Origin: Seminavis robusta | Taxonomy: Eukaryota > Bacillariophyta > Bacillariophyceae > Naviculales > Naviculaceae | Direction: 5' to 3' | Assembly: GCA_903772945.1 (NCBI GenBank) | Contig: CAICTM010000286.1 | Coordinates: forward strand, 16,838-80,837 | Length of the DNA stretch: 64,000 bases | In this document: positions 14,153 through 25,089 of the stretch, piece by piece | How the letters are laid out: each line of letters starts with the position of its first letter | Numbering within the stretch: position 1 is the stretch's first letter | The notes under the pieces: model-generated | Database searches by the model: none | Seen by the model: only the letters and a program-made list of their open reading frames with translations | What the model was told of the DNA's origin: nothing | Made by a program: the position numbers and the translations under genes

Positions 14153-14997
14153 ATGGCAAGGACTTTATTGCTATTCCAACTGTTGATGATAACAACGATC
14201 AAGAACATTGCAAGCCTGCTCCCAGCTTTAGCACCAGCGCGGACTATTCGCTTCTTTTCCCGACAACTGTTTCCAAAAAGTTGCATCAGAAACATGTCAG
14301 CCTCCGATACCAAAGAGCGCATTGCCTGGATCGTTCGCCCTGCCAAAATTGAAGATGAATCTGCTGTGAATGATCTGCTCATGAACTCGTATGGAAGCTT
14401 GTTGGCTGACAAGTACGAGGCTGAATTCCTGAAGAAGTCACTTCCCCTGATTACGAAAGGTGCGTTTCGCATGCAGTACCGTCCGAGTGGGCCGGCAGAA
14501 GTTGGATATTATTCCCGTGACGCGGACGAGACGATACCGATTGAGAGACCTGCATCAACCACGAGTCTCACACACCAGCCATCAAAATATCTGTCTTCCC
14601 TTTCTACCCATCAGGACGGGAGGAACTTTTGACCTGTGGTACCTGGTACGTGGTAGAGGATCCAAGAGACGGATCCTTGACCGGCTGTGGAGGTTGGACT
14701 TTTCGCCAACCAGCCAATACGGAGGGAGGTCTCAAAGTGCCCCACCTAAGACATTTCGCCACTCGTTCAGACGTCACACGAAAGGGAATTGGAAGAGCCA
14801 TTTGGAATCGGTCTTGGCAAGATATCACCAAGATGTCTCCAAAGGGGGACAAAACGTCATTGGAAGTCTTTAGCACGCTGACTGCCGAGCCCTTCTATGC
14901 TTCGGTGGGATTTCAAAAAGTAAAAGAATTGACATTGCCAATAGCCGAAGGGTGTGACTTTCCATGCATTTTGATGCGCCGGGAAGCGTTGTCCTAA
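14153..14997 (+). CDS. GNAT-family N-acetyltransferase
   Basis: Two exons: 14153-14459 and 14615-14997, joined in phase 1 (AAAG | GACGGGAGG) across a 155-nt intron; spliced length 229 residues. An N-terminal hydrophobic/basic stretch (about 1-37) looks like a targeting peptide; the start AGAATGG has strong context. The N-terminal domain (IAWIVRPAKIEDESAV) and the later VPHLRHFATRSDV then RKGIGRAIWNRSWQ (residues 158-164 form the acetyl-CoA pyrophosphate loop Q/R-x-x-G-x-G/A) are the classic GNAT core; FYASVGFQKVKE is the final strand-helix. Substrate unknown. The intron, the last exon and about 250 bases of 3' flank are repeated immediately downstream, so the first exon may have two possible 3' partners. 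Confidence 0.85.
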
Positions 14998-16044
14998 GCG
15001 AGAAGGAGAAAGACGTTGGAATGGCCCTTCGCGGCGCTCTTCATACATATGCCAACATGCAAGGTAGACTACCGAGTCGGCATGGGTACACGGACAGCAA
15101 TTGGTACACTGGTATATCTAATTAAGTTGAACTATCTAAACTATGATGTGCTCACTATTGCAACAGTCTAGCTTTGTGGGGTCGTGGCGTGGAAGCTTCA
15201 ATCGTTGGTTCGGCTCAGTTTGCCTGTTGCCGTCGAATGTATCTCGTGCACGAAAGGTGCGTTTCGCATGTTTGAGCCTCAGGATCGAGTTGGATATTAT
15301 TCCTGTGACGCGGACGAGACGATACCAACTGAGAGACCTGCATCAGCCATGAGTCGAGTCTCACACACCAGCCATCAAAATATCTGTCTTCCCTTTCTAC
15401 CCATCAGGACGGGAGGAACTTTTGACCTGTGGTACCTGGTACGTGGTAGAGGATCCAAGAGACGGATCCTTGACCGGCTATGGAGGTTGGACTTTTCGCC
15501 AACCAGCCAATACGGTGGGAGGTCTCAAAGTGCCCCACCTGAGACATTTCGCCACTCGTTCAGACGTCACACGAAAGGGAATTGGAAGAGCCATTTGGAA
15601 TCGGTCTTGGCAAGATATCACCAAGATGTCTCCCGATGGGGACAACACGTCATTGGAAGTCTTTAGCACTCTGACTGCTGAGCCCTTCTATGCTTCGGTG
15701 GGATTTAAAAAGATAAAAGAATTGCCATTGCCCATTGCCGAAGGGTGTGACTTTCCATGCATTTTGATGCGCCGGGAAGCGTTGCCCTAAGCGAGAAGGA
15801 GAAAGACGTTGGAATGGCCTTTCACTGCGCTCTTCATACATACACCAGCATGCCAGGTAGACTACCGAGTTGTCATGGGTACACGGACAGCAATCGGTCC
15901 ATACCGGTATATCTAATTAAGTTGAACTATCTAGATTACGATGTGCTCGCTATAGAAACCGTCTATCTTTGTGGGGTCGTGGCGTGGAAGCTTCAATCGT
16001 TGGGTCGGCTCAGTTTGCCCGTTGCCATCGATTGTATCTCGTGC
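14453..16044 (+). repeat. Tandem duplication of GNAT intron, last exon and 3' flank
   Basis: Copy 1 is 14453-15249 and copy 2 is 15250-16044 (about 795 bp each). The junction is visible: the shared 3' flank ends TGTATCTCGTGC, which runs into ACGAAAGGTGCG (the end of exon 1) in copy 1 but into TTCAGTTTCATTC in copy 2. Exons are about 96 percent identical, while the 5' quarter of the intron has diverged more. Confidence 0.93.
15408..15790 (+). pseudogene. Duplicated last exon of the GNAT gene (alternative exon or exon-less copy)
   Basis: An intact copy of the GNAT terminal exon with its own acceptor (CCATCAG) and stop, but no first exon: only the last seven bases of exon 1 were duplicated. Compared with 14615-14997 there are eight amino-acid changes (C/Y, E/V, K/D, K/N, Q/K, V/I, T/P, S/P) and about six silent ones, with no frameshift or stop, and the RKGIGRA loop is unchanged. 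It could be used by splicing from the first exon's donor at 14459 to produce a second C-terminal half, or it may be a young non-functional remnant. Sequence alone cannot decide. Confidence 0.7.
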
Positions 16045-16117
16045 TTCAGTTTCATTCAGTTCAAATGTTTTCAGCCGCGCTGTTGTGCCCGTGAGAGCTG
16101 TCTTGGAGAGGCATGGA

Positions 16118-16881
16118 TTACTCAGCTTGCGGTGGCACCGACGTATCAACTCCCAAATCCGCGGCGGCCTCACCGCTTCCGGGTTGCTCGTGGTGGGGAA
16201 TATCCATGCCTTGGAGCAGCGTCGTAACGCTGTCATCCTCTGCGCTGGACGTATTGTCGCGATCGTTGACTGCGGGTATGACAGCCGTTTGGTTGGCATT
16301 CGTGTCATTTCCACTCTCTTGCGTCAATTCTGAAACACCGCTGGATGCATTGCTCTGCCCATCCGGTTCGTTCGAGACACCCGAAAACTGTGAATACCCG
16401 AGTGAGCCAAGGCACGAGGTTTCCATTCCTTGATCTTCCAAACTCGCAATTAAAGCTTCGGAGTCGTCTAGTATTTTAGCGAGGGCTGCCGCGAAAACAT
16501 CATGTTTGTCTTTTAGTTCAACGAAATCGTCAACGGCTTTGATGAGAACAGGATTCTCCTCAACTTCGAAGACTTTGAATAGATGAAGCAAACAGGTTTT
16601 GGGGTTTGTGGCCGTGGAAAGAGCTCTCATGCACGCTGCAAAGGCGACCTTTTGTTCCTTCTTCGGCAAAAGAAACAGCATTGTGCGAACTATTGGCTCT
16701 AGTTCGGCTGTAACGTCTTTGACTGTATGAAACAAACAAGGCGATGGTTGAGAAACCATAGCTGAAGTACGTGCTACGAACCGGCCTTGTCTGATACCGT
16801 AATAGAGCGAAGCTGCTGTACGACCTTACCTTCCTCCACATCCTGCATGGATGACATTGCGATTTCCAAATGTTCCGTCAT
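16118..16881 (-). CDS. Conserved-looking helical protein of unknown function
   Basis: Two exons on the minus strand: 16881-16830 (17 codons plus one base) and 16722-16118, joined in phase 1 across a 107-nt intron (donor GTAAGG, acceptor CATACAG); 218 residues. The first ~125 residues look folded and alpha-helical (TAELEPIVRTMLFLLPKKEQKV, then a Leu/Phe-rich LLHLFKVFEVEENP and LIKAVDDFVELKDKHD); the rest is Ser/Asn/Glu-rich and probably disordered. I do not recognise the family. Its stop lies 74 bases beyond the end of the GNAT duplication, so the duplication ended just short of this gene's 3' end. Confidence 0.7.
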
Positions 16882-17424
16882 GGTTCAAGCAAGTTTGTAA
16901 TACAAAAGTTAGAAGAAGAAAAAGAAGCAGGAGCAACGGCGAAGCGAAAAATGGGGAAGGAAGGAGAGAATCGAAGAAACGCTGAAGAATTGAATCATTT
17001 TGAAACTCTGCGTTTCAAACAGTAATCAAAATTACCTTGAATGTCACCCTCTTCTGCTGACGAGACACATTGGTGCCTCTTTTGCTTGTATCATCGTCTT
17101 CATGAATAGCGGCGGAAGATTCCTCCATGGCGGTACGATGTAGGTAGAAGATCTTGTCTTGAACCCAATAATGTGGGTGACATGGTGTAACTGGAGGGCA
17201 CTTGAAATACTGGCCACGATGCGGCTTCGAGTAAGTATGTGCCAAAGACTTCCACGGCGCTCCTTCCACGCAGTGGATAGATTCCTAAAGCCTTAGCCCT
17301 TTCTCGAGTCGGACCTTCACCCCAACATGACGAAATAATGACGAATGGACAATGAGGCACAGACGACCATGACAGCAGTGCAAGCACCGTGAAACAACAA
17401 ATAATACAAGACACTTATGCCACC
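16882..17424. promoter_or_regulatory. Divergent intergenic region
   Basis: About 540 bases between divergently transcribed start codons at 16881 and 17425. No repeat or recognisable motif beyond the CACCATGTTT start context at the right end. Confidence 0.4.
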
Positions 17425-19755
17425 ATGTTTCGTAGCACAACGAAGAAACGAAAGACCAAGACTGTGACAAGGTTGCGATCTGACAGCGACAATGAAGGAG
17501 AAGAGCAAACGGCAGCTCGCGATGACAAGAAGCAGAAATACAAGGACGATGACAGCAACGGCAAAGCAAGCACCAAACGTGTCAAGGACAAATCCAAGAA
17601 AAGCAAAAAGAAGAAAAAGGGGATGGTTGTCAGGTCATTTCAAGTTGGCGGTGGTGATGGTGACGATGGTGGAGAAGCTAGTGGCGCTTTGTTGCATTCA
17701 AAACCCAAAAAGCGGAAACGACAGGGCGGCCTGGGCTTTGGTGGAGCTCCCACAGTGAAGGTTCACGACGATGACGACGACTTTGCTACGGCGAATGACA
17801 ATGACAATCCACAAGATTATGGAAGTTCCTCCTATGGCAGAGAATCCCTGGAAAAGCTTAAACAGCAACAACAATACAAGGCAGTGGCCGAAGATGAAAA
17901 GAAAGTATCGGAAGATCACGATGAACCTACCACTACTTCAATACGTGTAGAGAACAAGGAGGATCCCTCACTGGATGGTGATTACGTTCCTCTGGACGGA
18001 AGAGAACCAAGCACAATTTTAACAGGTGACGAAGCTTTGGAATTTGACAGTGAAAACTTTGAGAAGCAAACCAAAACACAACGAGCTGCTCAGGACCACT
18101 TTTACTCTGTCACGGAAGAATCCAATATCCTAGACTCGGAGGATAATCAACAACAAGCCCAAGAAGCATCAGCATGGGAAGCCGAAATCACACGGCGAGC
18201 GGGGGTATCCAGTGGTGGTGGTGACAACAAACAATCAACAAATTCTCTTACTAATACTCCCTCCAGCAGCAGTGCCATGTCGCTTGCCAAACTGAGAAGC
18301 CAATTCCAGTCTACGATTGCGCAGCTGGAGACTCAAACGAGTGATACAGAGAGAGCCTGTGAGAGACGTAGAGTCGAGCTCTCTCAAACGGAGGCCGAGC
18401 TAGAACGTCAACAGAATGAGTTGAAAGATTCTGGAAAAGCATTGGAAGAGTACCAGCAATTGCGAGAAGACGTCACGTTTTGGGCGGGCGCCTTGAGGGA
18501 TTTGAAAGCAAAAGTGCAGCCCATTCAAGACGCTTTGATTGATCTAGAGACTGAGATTGCCAGTCCGACAAAACAACAAGATTGGGAGGATGATATGTGC
18601 GCTGTCTTGCATCAGGCTGGTCTCTTGGATCAAGTGCTTGGTCGGCAACCGCCTGATTTTGTCTTTGAGGACACGACTTCGTATGTAGATGAATTTGGGA
18701 GAGATGTCAAGTCACAGCATGCCATGAACCGAGAAAAGCGGATGCGGAGGCTCATTGAAATCCAACAGAATCACGCACAATCTACCAGCAGTGGCCCTTC
18801 GCAAATTTTTATGGATGACTCGGATATCGAGACCTTTCAATTGCGTAGATCTGCTTTGAGAAAGGCGTTGGACGTTGCCCTCGAGGACCTCGAGGAAGAA
18901 TATACCCGTCTATCTGGGCTTGCAAGTATCTTTCGCAAGTGGGAAAACACATATACAGATGATTACAAGCAGTGTTTTGCGAACTTGAGCCTGGGGGATC
19001 TCGCCAGCGTCCTTATCCAAGTCGACATATGCAAGCTTGACGCTCCTGGGGTAGTTGGTTGGCTAGAGGGATTCAGCGCGAGCAGCAGCAAGGGTGAAAG
19101 CAACGATAGTTTTGGTTGGTTGAGACAAATGGGCGAAAAAGATGGGGTGCCTTCTGACGAAGTCATTGACCGTGTTGTCGAAAAAGTATACATTCCCATA
19201 TTCGACAATTTGCTTGGGAAATCCGGATACAATGTTGCCAACCATGCTCAAAGTCGGTCGCTGGGTGCTCTGCACGACCGACTGTCGAAGCTTATTGGGA
19301 GCCGCCAACACAAGAAGTTTAGAGCGATAACGCACGAGGTGTTTGACTATATCAAGAAAAGCCTGGATAATGTTGCGCTGGCTGTGTTGAAGAATGTGGA
19401 ACCACCCAGCTTGGTGGATGGAGATGACCAACAGGAAGGGGAACAACTACGTTTAGCTATGCACGGGGCCACGGATGACCAACTGACGCACGTGACAAGT
19501 CTGCTCGTGAACGTTGTCAAGTACTGGGCATCCATTTTGACAAACGAGGAAGGGGGCGCTGATTTCGTCTTGGATTTCATTTCAACAAAATATCTCTTCC
19601 TGCTGTCATCGCTGAAGGGACGGACCGAGAAGACAACGGAGGAATTCTCGAAGGTGTGGGTGGCGGTGCAGGATACAAAATGGTTGGAACAGCCAGGGCG
19701 AATGCTACAAGCGGCACCTCTCAGAGCCGCAGCGCTAGTTTTTAAGGTCAGCTGA
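17425..19755 (+). CDS. GCFC/PAXBP1-like nuclear (splicing-associated) protein
   Basis: 776 residues, single exon. The first ATG of the frame is at 17389, but MFRSTTKKRK at 17425 lies in CACCATGTTT and resembles the MFRK-like start of PAXBP1 homologues. Order: a basic N-terminus with Lys-rich nuclear localisation signals (residues ~40-75), an acidic/Gln-rich disordered region including TILTGDEALEF, a coiled coil (about 280-375, ELSQTEAELERQQNEL), and a GCFC domain from about residue 490 (LEDLEEEYTRLSGLASIFRKWENTYTDDYKQCFANLSLGDLASVLIQVDI broken across helices, FGWLRQMG, VIDRVVEKVYIPIFD). Metazoan PAXBP1 (GCFC1) and GCFC2 act in the nucleus with the intron-lariat/spliceosome machinery. The family call is firm; the exact orthologue is less so. 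Confidence 0.82.
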   Translation: MFRSTTKKRKTKTVTRLRSDSDNEGEEQTAARDDKKQKYKDDDSNGKASTKRVKDKSKKSKKKKKGMVVRSFQVGGGDGDDGGEASGALLHSKPKKRKRQGGLGFGGAPTVKVHDDDDDFATANDNDNPQDYGSSSYGRESLEKLKQQQQYKAVAEDEKKVSEDHDEPTTTSIRVENKEDPSLDGDYVPLDGREPSTILTGDEALEFDSENFEKQTKTQRAAQDHFYSVTEESNILDSEDNQQQAQEASAWEAEITRRAGVSSGGGDNKQSTNSLTNTPSSSSAMSLAKLRSQFQSTIAQLETQTSDTERACERRRVELSQTEAELERQQNELKDSGKALEEYQQLREDVTFWAGALRDLKAKVQPIQDALIDLETEIASPTKQQDWEDDMCAVLHQAGLLDQVLGRQPPDFVFEDTTSYVDEFGRDVKSQHAMNREKRMRRLIEIQQNHAQSTSSGPSQIFMDDSDIETFQLRRSALRKALDVALEDLEEEYTRLSGLASIFRKWENTYTDDYKQCFANLSLGDLASVLIQVDICKLDAPGVVGWLEGFSASSSKGESNDSFGWLRQMGEKDGVPSDEVIDRVVEKVYIPIFDNLLGKSGYNVANHAQSRSLGALHDRLSKLIGSRQHKKFRAITHEVFDYIKKSLDNVALAVLKNVEPPSLVDGDDQQEGEQLRLAMHGATDDQLTHVTSLLVNVVKYWASILTNEEGGADFVLDFISTKYLFLLSSLKGRTEKTTEEFSKVWVAVQDTKWLEQPGRMLQAAPLRAAALVFKVS

Positions 19756-19884
19756 GTCGTCGGTGGTGGCGGCGAATTCTATCTAGCTAAGCAGCACTAG
19801 GGCCCTTTACGTTTTCTTCCTGGCAGCCCACTATCTTTTAATCTTCCTAGCTAGCTACAAATCACACATCATCTTTGCTTGCTG

Positions 19885-21377
19885 CTAGAACGGGGCTCCC
19901 AGTCTCTGCTCTTCATTTTGATCGGCAACGCGCTCCAGCTCTTGAGGGGCAACAGAAATACTGAACTCCTCGGTGAGTTCATCCGTCCGCCAGCTGGGGC
20001 GGTGGCCACGCCGCGACTTTCGACCTTTCCCACCACCAGCACGCCACAGGGAAGACGGCAACCTCCACAACGATTTCATTGTCTTCTGGATCCGCTTGCT
20101 GGTTCGGCGGGGTCGCGAACCGTCCTGCTCCATGACTGTCGCAATCGCCGGTGATGCCCGGACCGGCTCCCTTTCATCCCGGACTCCCAAGTCGTCGGTA
20201 TGACTATGGCTCAGGTCGCGGCTGCTTTTGTTTGCAACACTGGACTCGGCGTAAGGAACCCAATCCGGGATCGACTCTCGGTTACTGCTGGATCCTCCCT
20301 TGGCACTATCTCTTTCCGTATTGGAGTTGTTGTACTTTTTCTGTCGTTCATTGACATAGGCGTAGTGAGACAAGAAACGAGCTGGCAGCAGATGGACGGG
20401 AGCCATGTGAGATGAAAACTAATAATTGAAATCGATGGTGTCGCCGCACTAACTGACATACCTATTTCCTCCAAGACAAGCAAGGAATCCGTATCCCTGG
20501 GAATTCCCGTGGACTGAAAGAAAGATTCCAGGACAGGGTCCAATGCGTTGCGTCCGAACCGGGCCAGTTGAATCCGAATAGACCGAGCCACGGCCTCCAG
20601 AATCTTGGTGTAGTACGCTCCACGATTATCCACCATGAGCATGTGTCGGACGACAGTCTTGTACTGTCGCTTCATCAAAAAGTTTGTGTGTGGATTATCA
20701 TGATAAGTAATATGGGCAATAAGGTTGGACATGTGAAGCGAGTGGCGCCACCACTGTTGCTGCGACGCGGAACCTGGCCCTGGCTGAATGCACAGAAAGT
20801 ACTCCTCTTCCTTGCTAGGAATAAAGGTGACTGTCATTTTGACCCAGCTGGAATTGCTGTTGGACGGATGATAATACCGCTGACACAAGGGCTGGCTGGC
20901 CCAGACGATACGCCCTCCCTTGTCCCTGAGCCAAGAGGGTCGGCTGTCACCCCCTTCTGCAGTATCACTGTCCTCAACGTCGGGAAGTTTTCTGCTGACA
21001 ATATCAGGCGTGTTACCTCTTGTGGCGTGTTCCAGCGGATAAGCCACAATATAAAACTGAGCATGTGAGTTCGCCCCGTAGTGCCTCCCTTGCAGCTCCC
21101 CCAATCGACAAGACCAACTCCCCGTCAGGGTGACTGAATGAGTGCGATGAGGAAGAAAGGGGATCTTGGGCCCTCGTTTCCACTGCACTGCCGTGGTATC
21201 TTGCAGATCATCGTCGTACCATGACTTGTAGGGAATCCTCATCGGCAAGGTCGTCATGGACAGATCGTCGTAGAAGACCTTGCAGGTTCTGGAAAAGCTG
21301 ATAGCATCCTGAGGCGACAGAAAGGAGGCAATGCGCACTTTCATCACCGCCGGAAGGTCCAGCAACGCGTTGTCCAT
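19885..21377 (-). CDS. F-box protein with a C-terminal basic/acidic tail
   Basis: Two exons: 21377-20462 and 20381-19885, joined in phase 1 (GAAATAG | CTCGTTTC) over an 80-nt intron (donor GTATGT, acceptor CTGCCAG); 470 residues. The N-terminus LDLPAVMKVRIASFLSPQDAISFSRTCKVF is an F-box (about residues 5-40), the SKP1-binding helix triplet of SCF ubiquitin ligases. The middle (about 50-300) has alternating strands (VTLTGSWSCRL, AQFYIVAYPL, WVKMTVTFIP, YFLCIQPG) that suggest a beta-sandwich substrate domain resembling the domains that follow F-boxes in diatom proteins. The second exon is Ser/Arg/Lys-rich and probably disordered. It converges on the PAXBP1-like gene with only ~130 bases between stops. 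Substrate unknown. Confidence 0.78.
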
Positions 21378-22218
21378 CTTTCCTTCTTTTTCAAAGAGCA
21401 GGTGCCTTTACTATTAGCTGTCGATTACCTGTACCTCTATCCTCGGAGCGGAGAGACGACTCGAATCCTCAGTCGAGAAATGAGGAAATGAATTGGATGG
21501 GAATTCAATAGAGCAGCAGCATGAGAACGGAGCAATGCATCGACGGATAATTGTCTGGAAGCACGACTGTAGTAGGCCTCGTGTAGGCCCTGGTAGTTCC
21601 GACCTCTACCATCGATAGACTAGTATACTGTAGTACGAAACGGAAATGTCTTTGTGCCAGCGAGGGTCCTGGCATGGAGCAGATTTAAAGATTGGGGCGA
21701 CTAAAAATGGAGTCATGTTTCTCAAGTTGCAAGACTTTGAGCCTTTAGAGTGTCCACAAAGAGTACTAATACACTCACCGGTTCAGAACAATGTCCAGTG
21801 CCAATTTATACCTGTAAAAAGATTAATCATTCGATCATTCCCAATCCCGTCAAGGTTGGCTGTGGGGTTTGAAGCCGCATTGGGGTTGACAACATACATT
21901 TTTTTTAACATGCGGAACGTTGTGGAGCGTGAGGAGGTTTGGTAGACTACTAGCTAGTAGTAGTCTGCTAGTAGCTAGTAGCTTCGGAACGAATGGATTG
22001 GCTAGCTAGCTAGTAGAGGGGTAGAGAAATGAATGAATGAAAGCAATGGCGACTCTTAGTACAACTTATTTAAAAGCTATCATGCTTGTCTCACTGCGAT
22101 CAAATGAGTTGAGGTAGCTACTTCACACGCCATGCAGGTTGGTAATTAACATGTAGATCTTCAACCGAACAAATTTTCCTTGTGGCAAAACTGTAATAAT
22201 CACATGATACACTTCTCT
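21378..22218. other. Intergenic region, no gene seen
   Basis: About 840 bases, with a CTAG-rich palindromic tract (CTAGCTAGTAG and GCTAGCTAGCTAG) at 21949-22015. It contains the promoter of the F-box gene (left end) and the 3' end of the CTL gene (right end). Confidence 0.55.
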
Positions 22219-25089
22219 TTAGAGGAACTCTGCAGGAATACCGCTGCCACGCTGGCTGTGGTGGGGAGATGGATTCGCAAGGGCAACACGAAGGTCCACC
22301 ATGTCCATGCAGCCAGGCCAGACTTCCCTCCAAGCGGCACGCATTTCATGGCTGAGTTCCGGGTGGTTGTTCTCAAAGTCAACGGGGCTGGCAGCAAAGC
22401 AGACTAGAACAGCATTCACAGAGCTGCTGACAATGCCAAAGAGCACGCTTGTCACGGCGAGACCAAGGACAAAGCCGACACTGTGGGTTGCAAAAGACAG
22501 GATAGTGAGCGCACGGTTGACAAACGTACTCGAGAACGCCCAAACGGTGGAACTAGCAACTTACACAAACGAGACAGGTCCGGGCTGGCCAATGCTGCTG
22601 ATGTGAAGGCCTTCAAAACTGTCAATCAACTGTGCGAATAGTCCTGTGGCACCTCCAACGACCAAGCTCATCATGAGCAAGAGGTTTGGTACTAGATCAT
22701 CCGTGACAATCATCGTCCAACCACGAGTCCTGAAGAGTTCAGCCGCATTGCTGCCACCATCCATAAAGCCATAGCCATAAATGCCAATGTACGTAAAGGC
22801 CCAAGCATTGAAGTGATTCGCTAGGCCATCCACGCACGAACTCACGCATGTTTGAATAAAGTTCATGCATTCATGCACGCACATGAGCGCTGAATCGCTG
22901 TCCGCATTGGGACGAAACAGGGCAGAAAGTTGTCGAATTAGTCTGACTGGACCAACCAGCAAACTTCCAAAGCAAATCGATCCAAGTGAGTAGAAGACAG
23001 CCTTCGAGAAGCAGGCAAAAACGTTTGTTTCCGTTGGGTGATACCACCATGCTGCAATCACACTTGCAGTTGTGACTTGGACAACATTCTGGACGGGAAA
23101 ATTGGAACGCGTAAGATAGGATTCACATTTGAAGGAACTGCCACCAGACGGGGCGCTATTGCCTAAACTCACCTGAATGACATTGTACGTCCAGTAAAAG
23201 GAAACCCCCAGCATCGTGTACACAAAGACTTGCATATTGTGGGATAACACCAAGTCTTCTTCTTGGATGGCATCATAAACACCGACCACCACAAAGAGGA
23301 AGTAGACACAATACAGTAGACAGACAACTTGGAATGAAGCGGCAACTGCAAGGGTTCCCAAGTTTGCCTTCACACCGGTCAGTGCCGTCGTCAAGTTGGC
23401 TGAACAGAAAGGAATCCTATCCCAGACAATGAATGCGTAGGCTACTGACAAGGCGAGGGCAACGAATCCAGTGATGGGGACCACATTCTTTGGACTCAAA
23501 CCTGTTCCAACGGTACCCCAGACAAAACTGATCGTAATGGCCAAGCACAGGGCGACTTGAACGAATCGTCGTGCAATGGCAGCCATGAGTCCAAACACCA
23601 ACATGGAAAAGGCTATTCCAAAGAGACCGCTCATACCAGCAACGTAAACCATGTTGGAATAATACAATTTCACTTCATCTCCATTCTCCGAGAGGGCATC
23701 ATCATTTTGAAAGGCGTCATGCCCGTAGGTGTTTCCCAAGAACACAATGCCAACAATGTGAAAGAGGAACAAGAGAAGGAAAACCATGTCACGACAGACG
23801 AGAGGTTGTTCGATTCCTTTGACTTCCTCCATGAAGAGTTGTGCAGATTGCTGACGCATGTGCCTCTTTCGGGACGATTCTCGGTGACGAGATTGTCCGT
23901 TCTTATGAGCAATAAAGACTGCTTCTCCGCCTCCCGTTCCAGGGACTCCACTTTTAACAGGGAAGTCAGGCATGCCCATGGAATTGTTTACATTAATGGA
24001 TCCATATCCAACAGAAGGAGAGGTGGAAACCATGGGAGAGAAGGACACCTTTGAGGATTGTCGGAGAGACCTAGGTGTTCCCTGTGGAGAAGTCTGGAAT
24101 GTTTTGCGAGCAGAAGGGGAATCGGGAGTTCCACGGAAGCTGGAAACGAGCTTGGTGAATTCGTTACGGGGAGAGAATTGCTGACTACGGGGAGGAGGAG
24201 GTGGTGGAGGTAGTTCCCCAAAGGCAGGCATACCAGGGTAGGCGCTTCCAGCAGAGTATGTACGGCGATGGCTTCCTGAAGCCGACTTGCGCTTACGGCG
24301 AGTAGAAGAACGGCCAATGCTCTCGGTGACGGAACCTCCGAGCAAAGCATTCATTTCTCCATGAGGATCATTCAAGAAGGGTACCGCGGGTGAAGGAGCT
24401 CCCATTCCATTATAATAATGGAAGCTGCCTCCGGGAGAAGGAGGGGCCATGGGAGGGAAATTTCCTGACCAGGATTCGGCACGTCGGTGGCGGTCGGGTG
24501 GCATTTGATACTGATGTTGCTGCATGGGATCAATCACCCCTACATTCACAGGGGACATATTGTACGGGGAAGGTGCCCTGGGAGGAGGCCCAACAATGGT
24601 GGATGGTACTACCATGGATCCATTCGACCCAAACTGGATCTGAGTTGGTGGATCGCGGCTCTTGAAGCTGGCATCTTCTCCAACACTGCCTCCGCGGGAA
24701 CGTCCCGAGTGAGGGTTGGTGGGATCCTGTTGGAAGCCATTAACATTGTTAATGGAACGAGGACTGGTCCTTAACGGCTCCATCCCTGATTTACCGTTGC
24801 TGATATTAGAGTCAACAGACGGTCCACTGGTACTGGAAGCAGCCGTAGAACGATCGCTGGGGGCAGGTTTAGTGGTACCGACGTTGATGGTATCCAATAA
24901 CGTGGGAGGTTGACGCTGATACTTGACAGATGTGTTCGGAAGGGGTTCACTGTTGCTACTATCCGACATGCAAGGGCTGGTATTCGTCCTCGTCACACTT
25001 CCTGAGTCTCTTGGACCTTCCTGATCTTCCGGTGCTCGAGCTAAGGGGGATCCAGGTGTCGCCGCACCACTGTGGGTATCGATTGTCAT
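22219..25089 (-). CDS. Choline-transporter-like (CTL/SLC44) membrane protein
   Basis: Three exons: 25089-23173, 23088-22565 and 22480-22219 (introns of 84 nt each; donors GTGAGT and GTAAGT, acceptors GTCCAG and CCCACAG); 900 residues. The first ~420 residues are Pro/Ser/Gly-rich and disordered; hydrophobic helices begin near residue 435 (MVFLLLFLFHIVGIVFLG). The C-terminal half has the CTL pattern: FYWTYNVIQ spliced to NVVQVTTASVIAAWW, FGSLLVGPVRLIRQL, YIGIYGYGFMDG, then SSSVNAVLVCFAASPVDFE in the last exon. CTL proteins carry choline or related amines across plasma, organelle or mitochondrial membranes. The first intron is a multiple of three and has no stop codon, so unspliced mRNA still encodes a full frame; the CTL consensus shows that it is normally removed. 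The long N-terminal extension is unusual for the family. Confidence 0.87.

Noticed and set aside
15143-15666. Second complete GNAT gene
   Set aside because: Only the last seven bases of the first exon were duplicated; the open frame over the intron copy is not a coding start.
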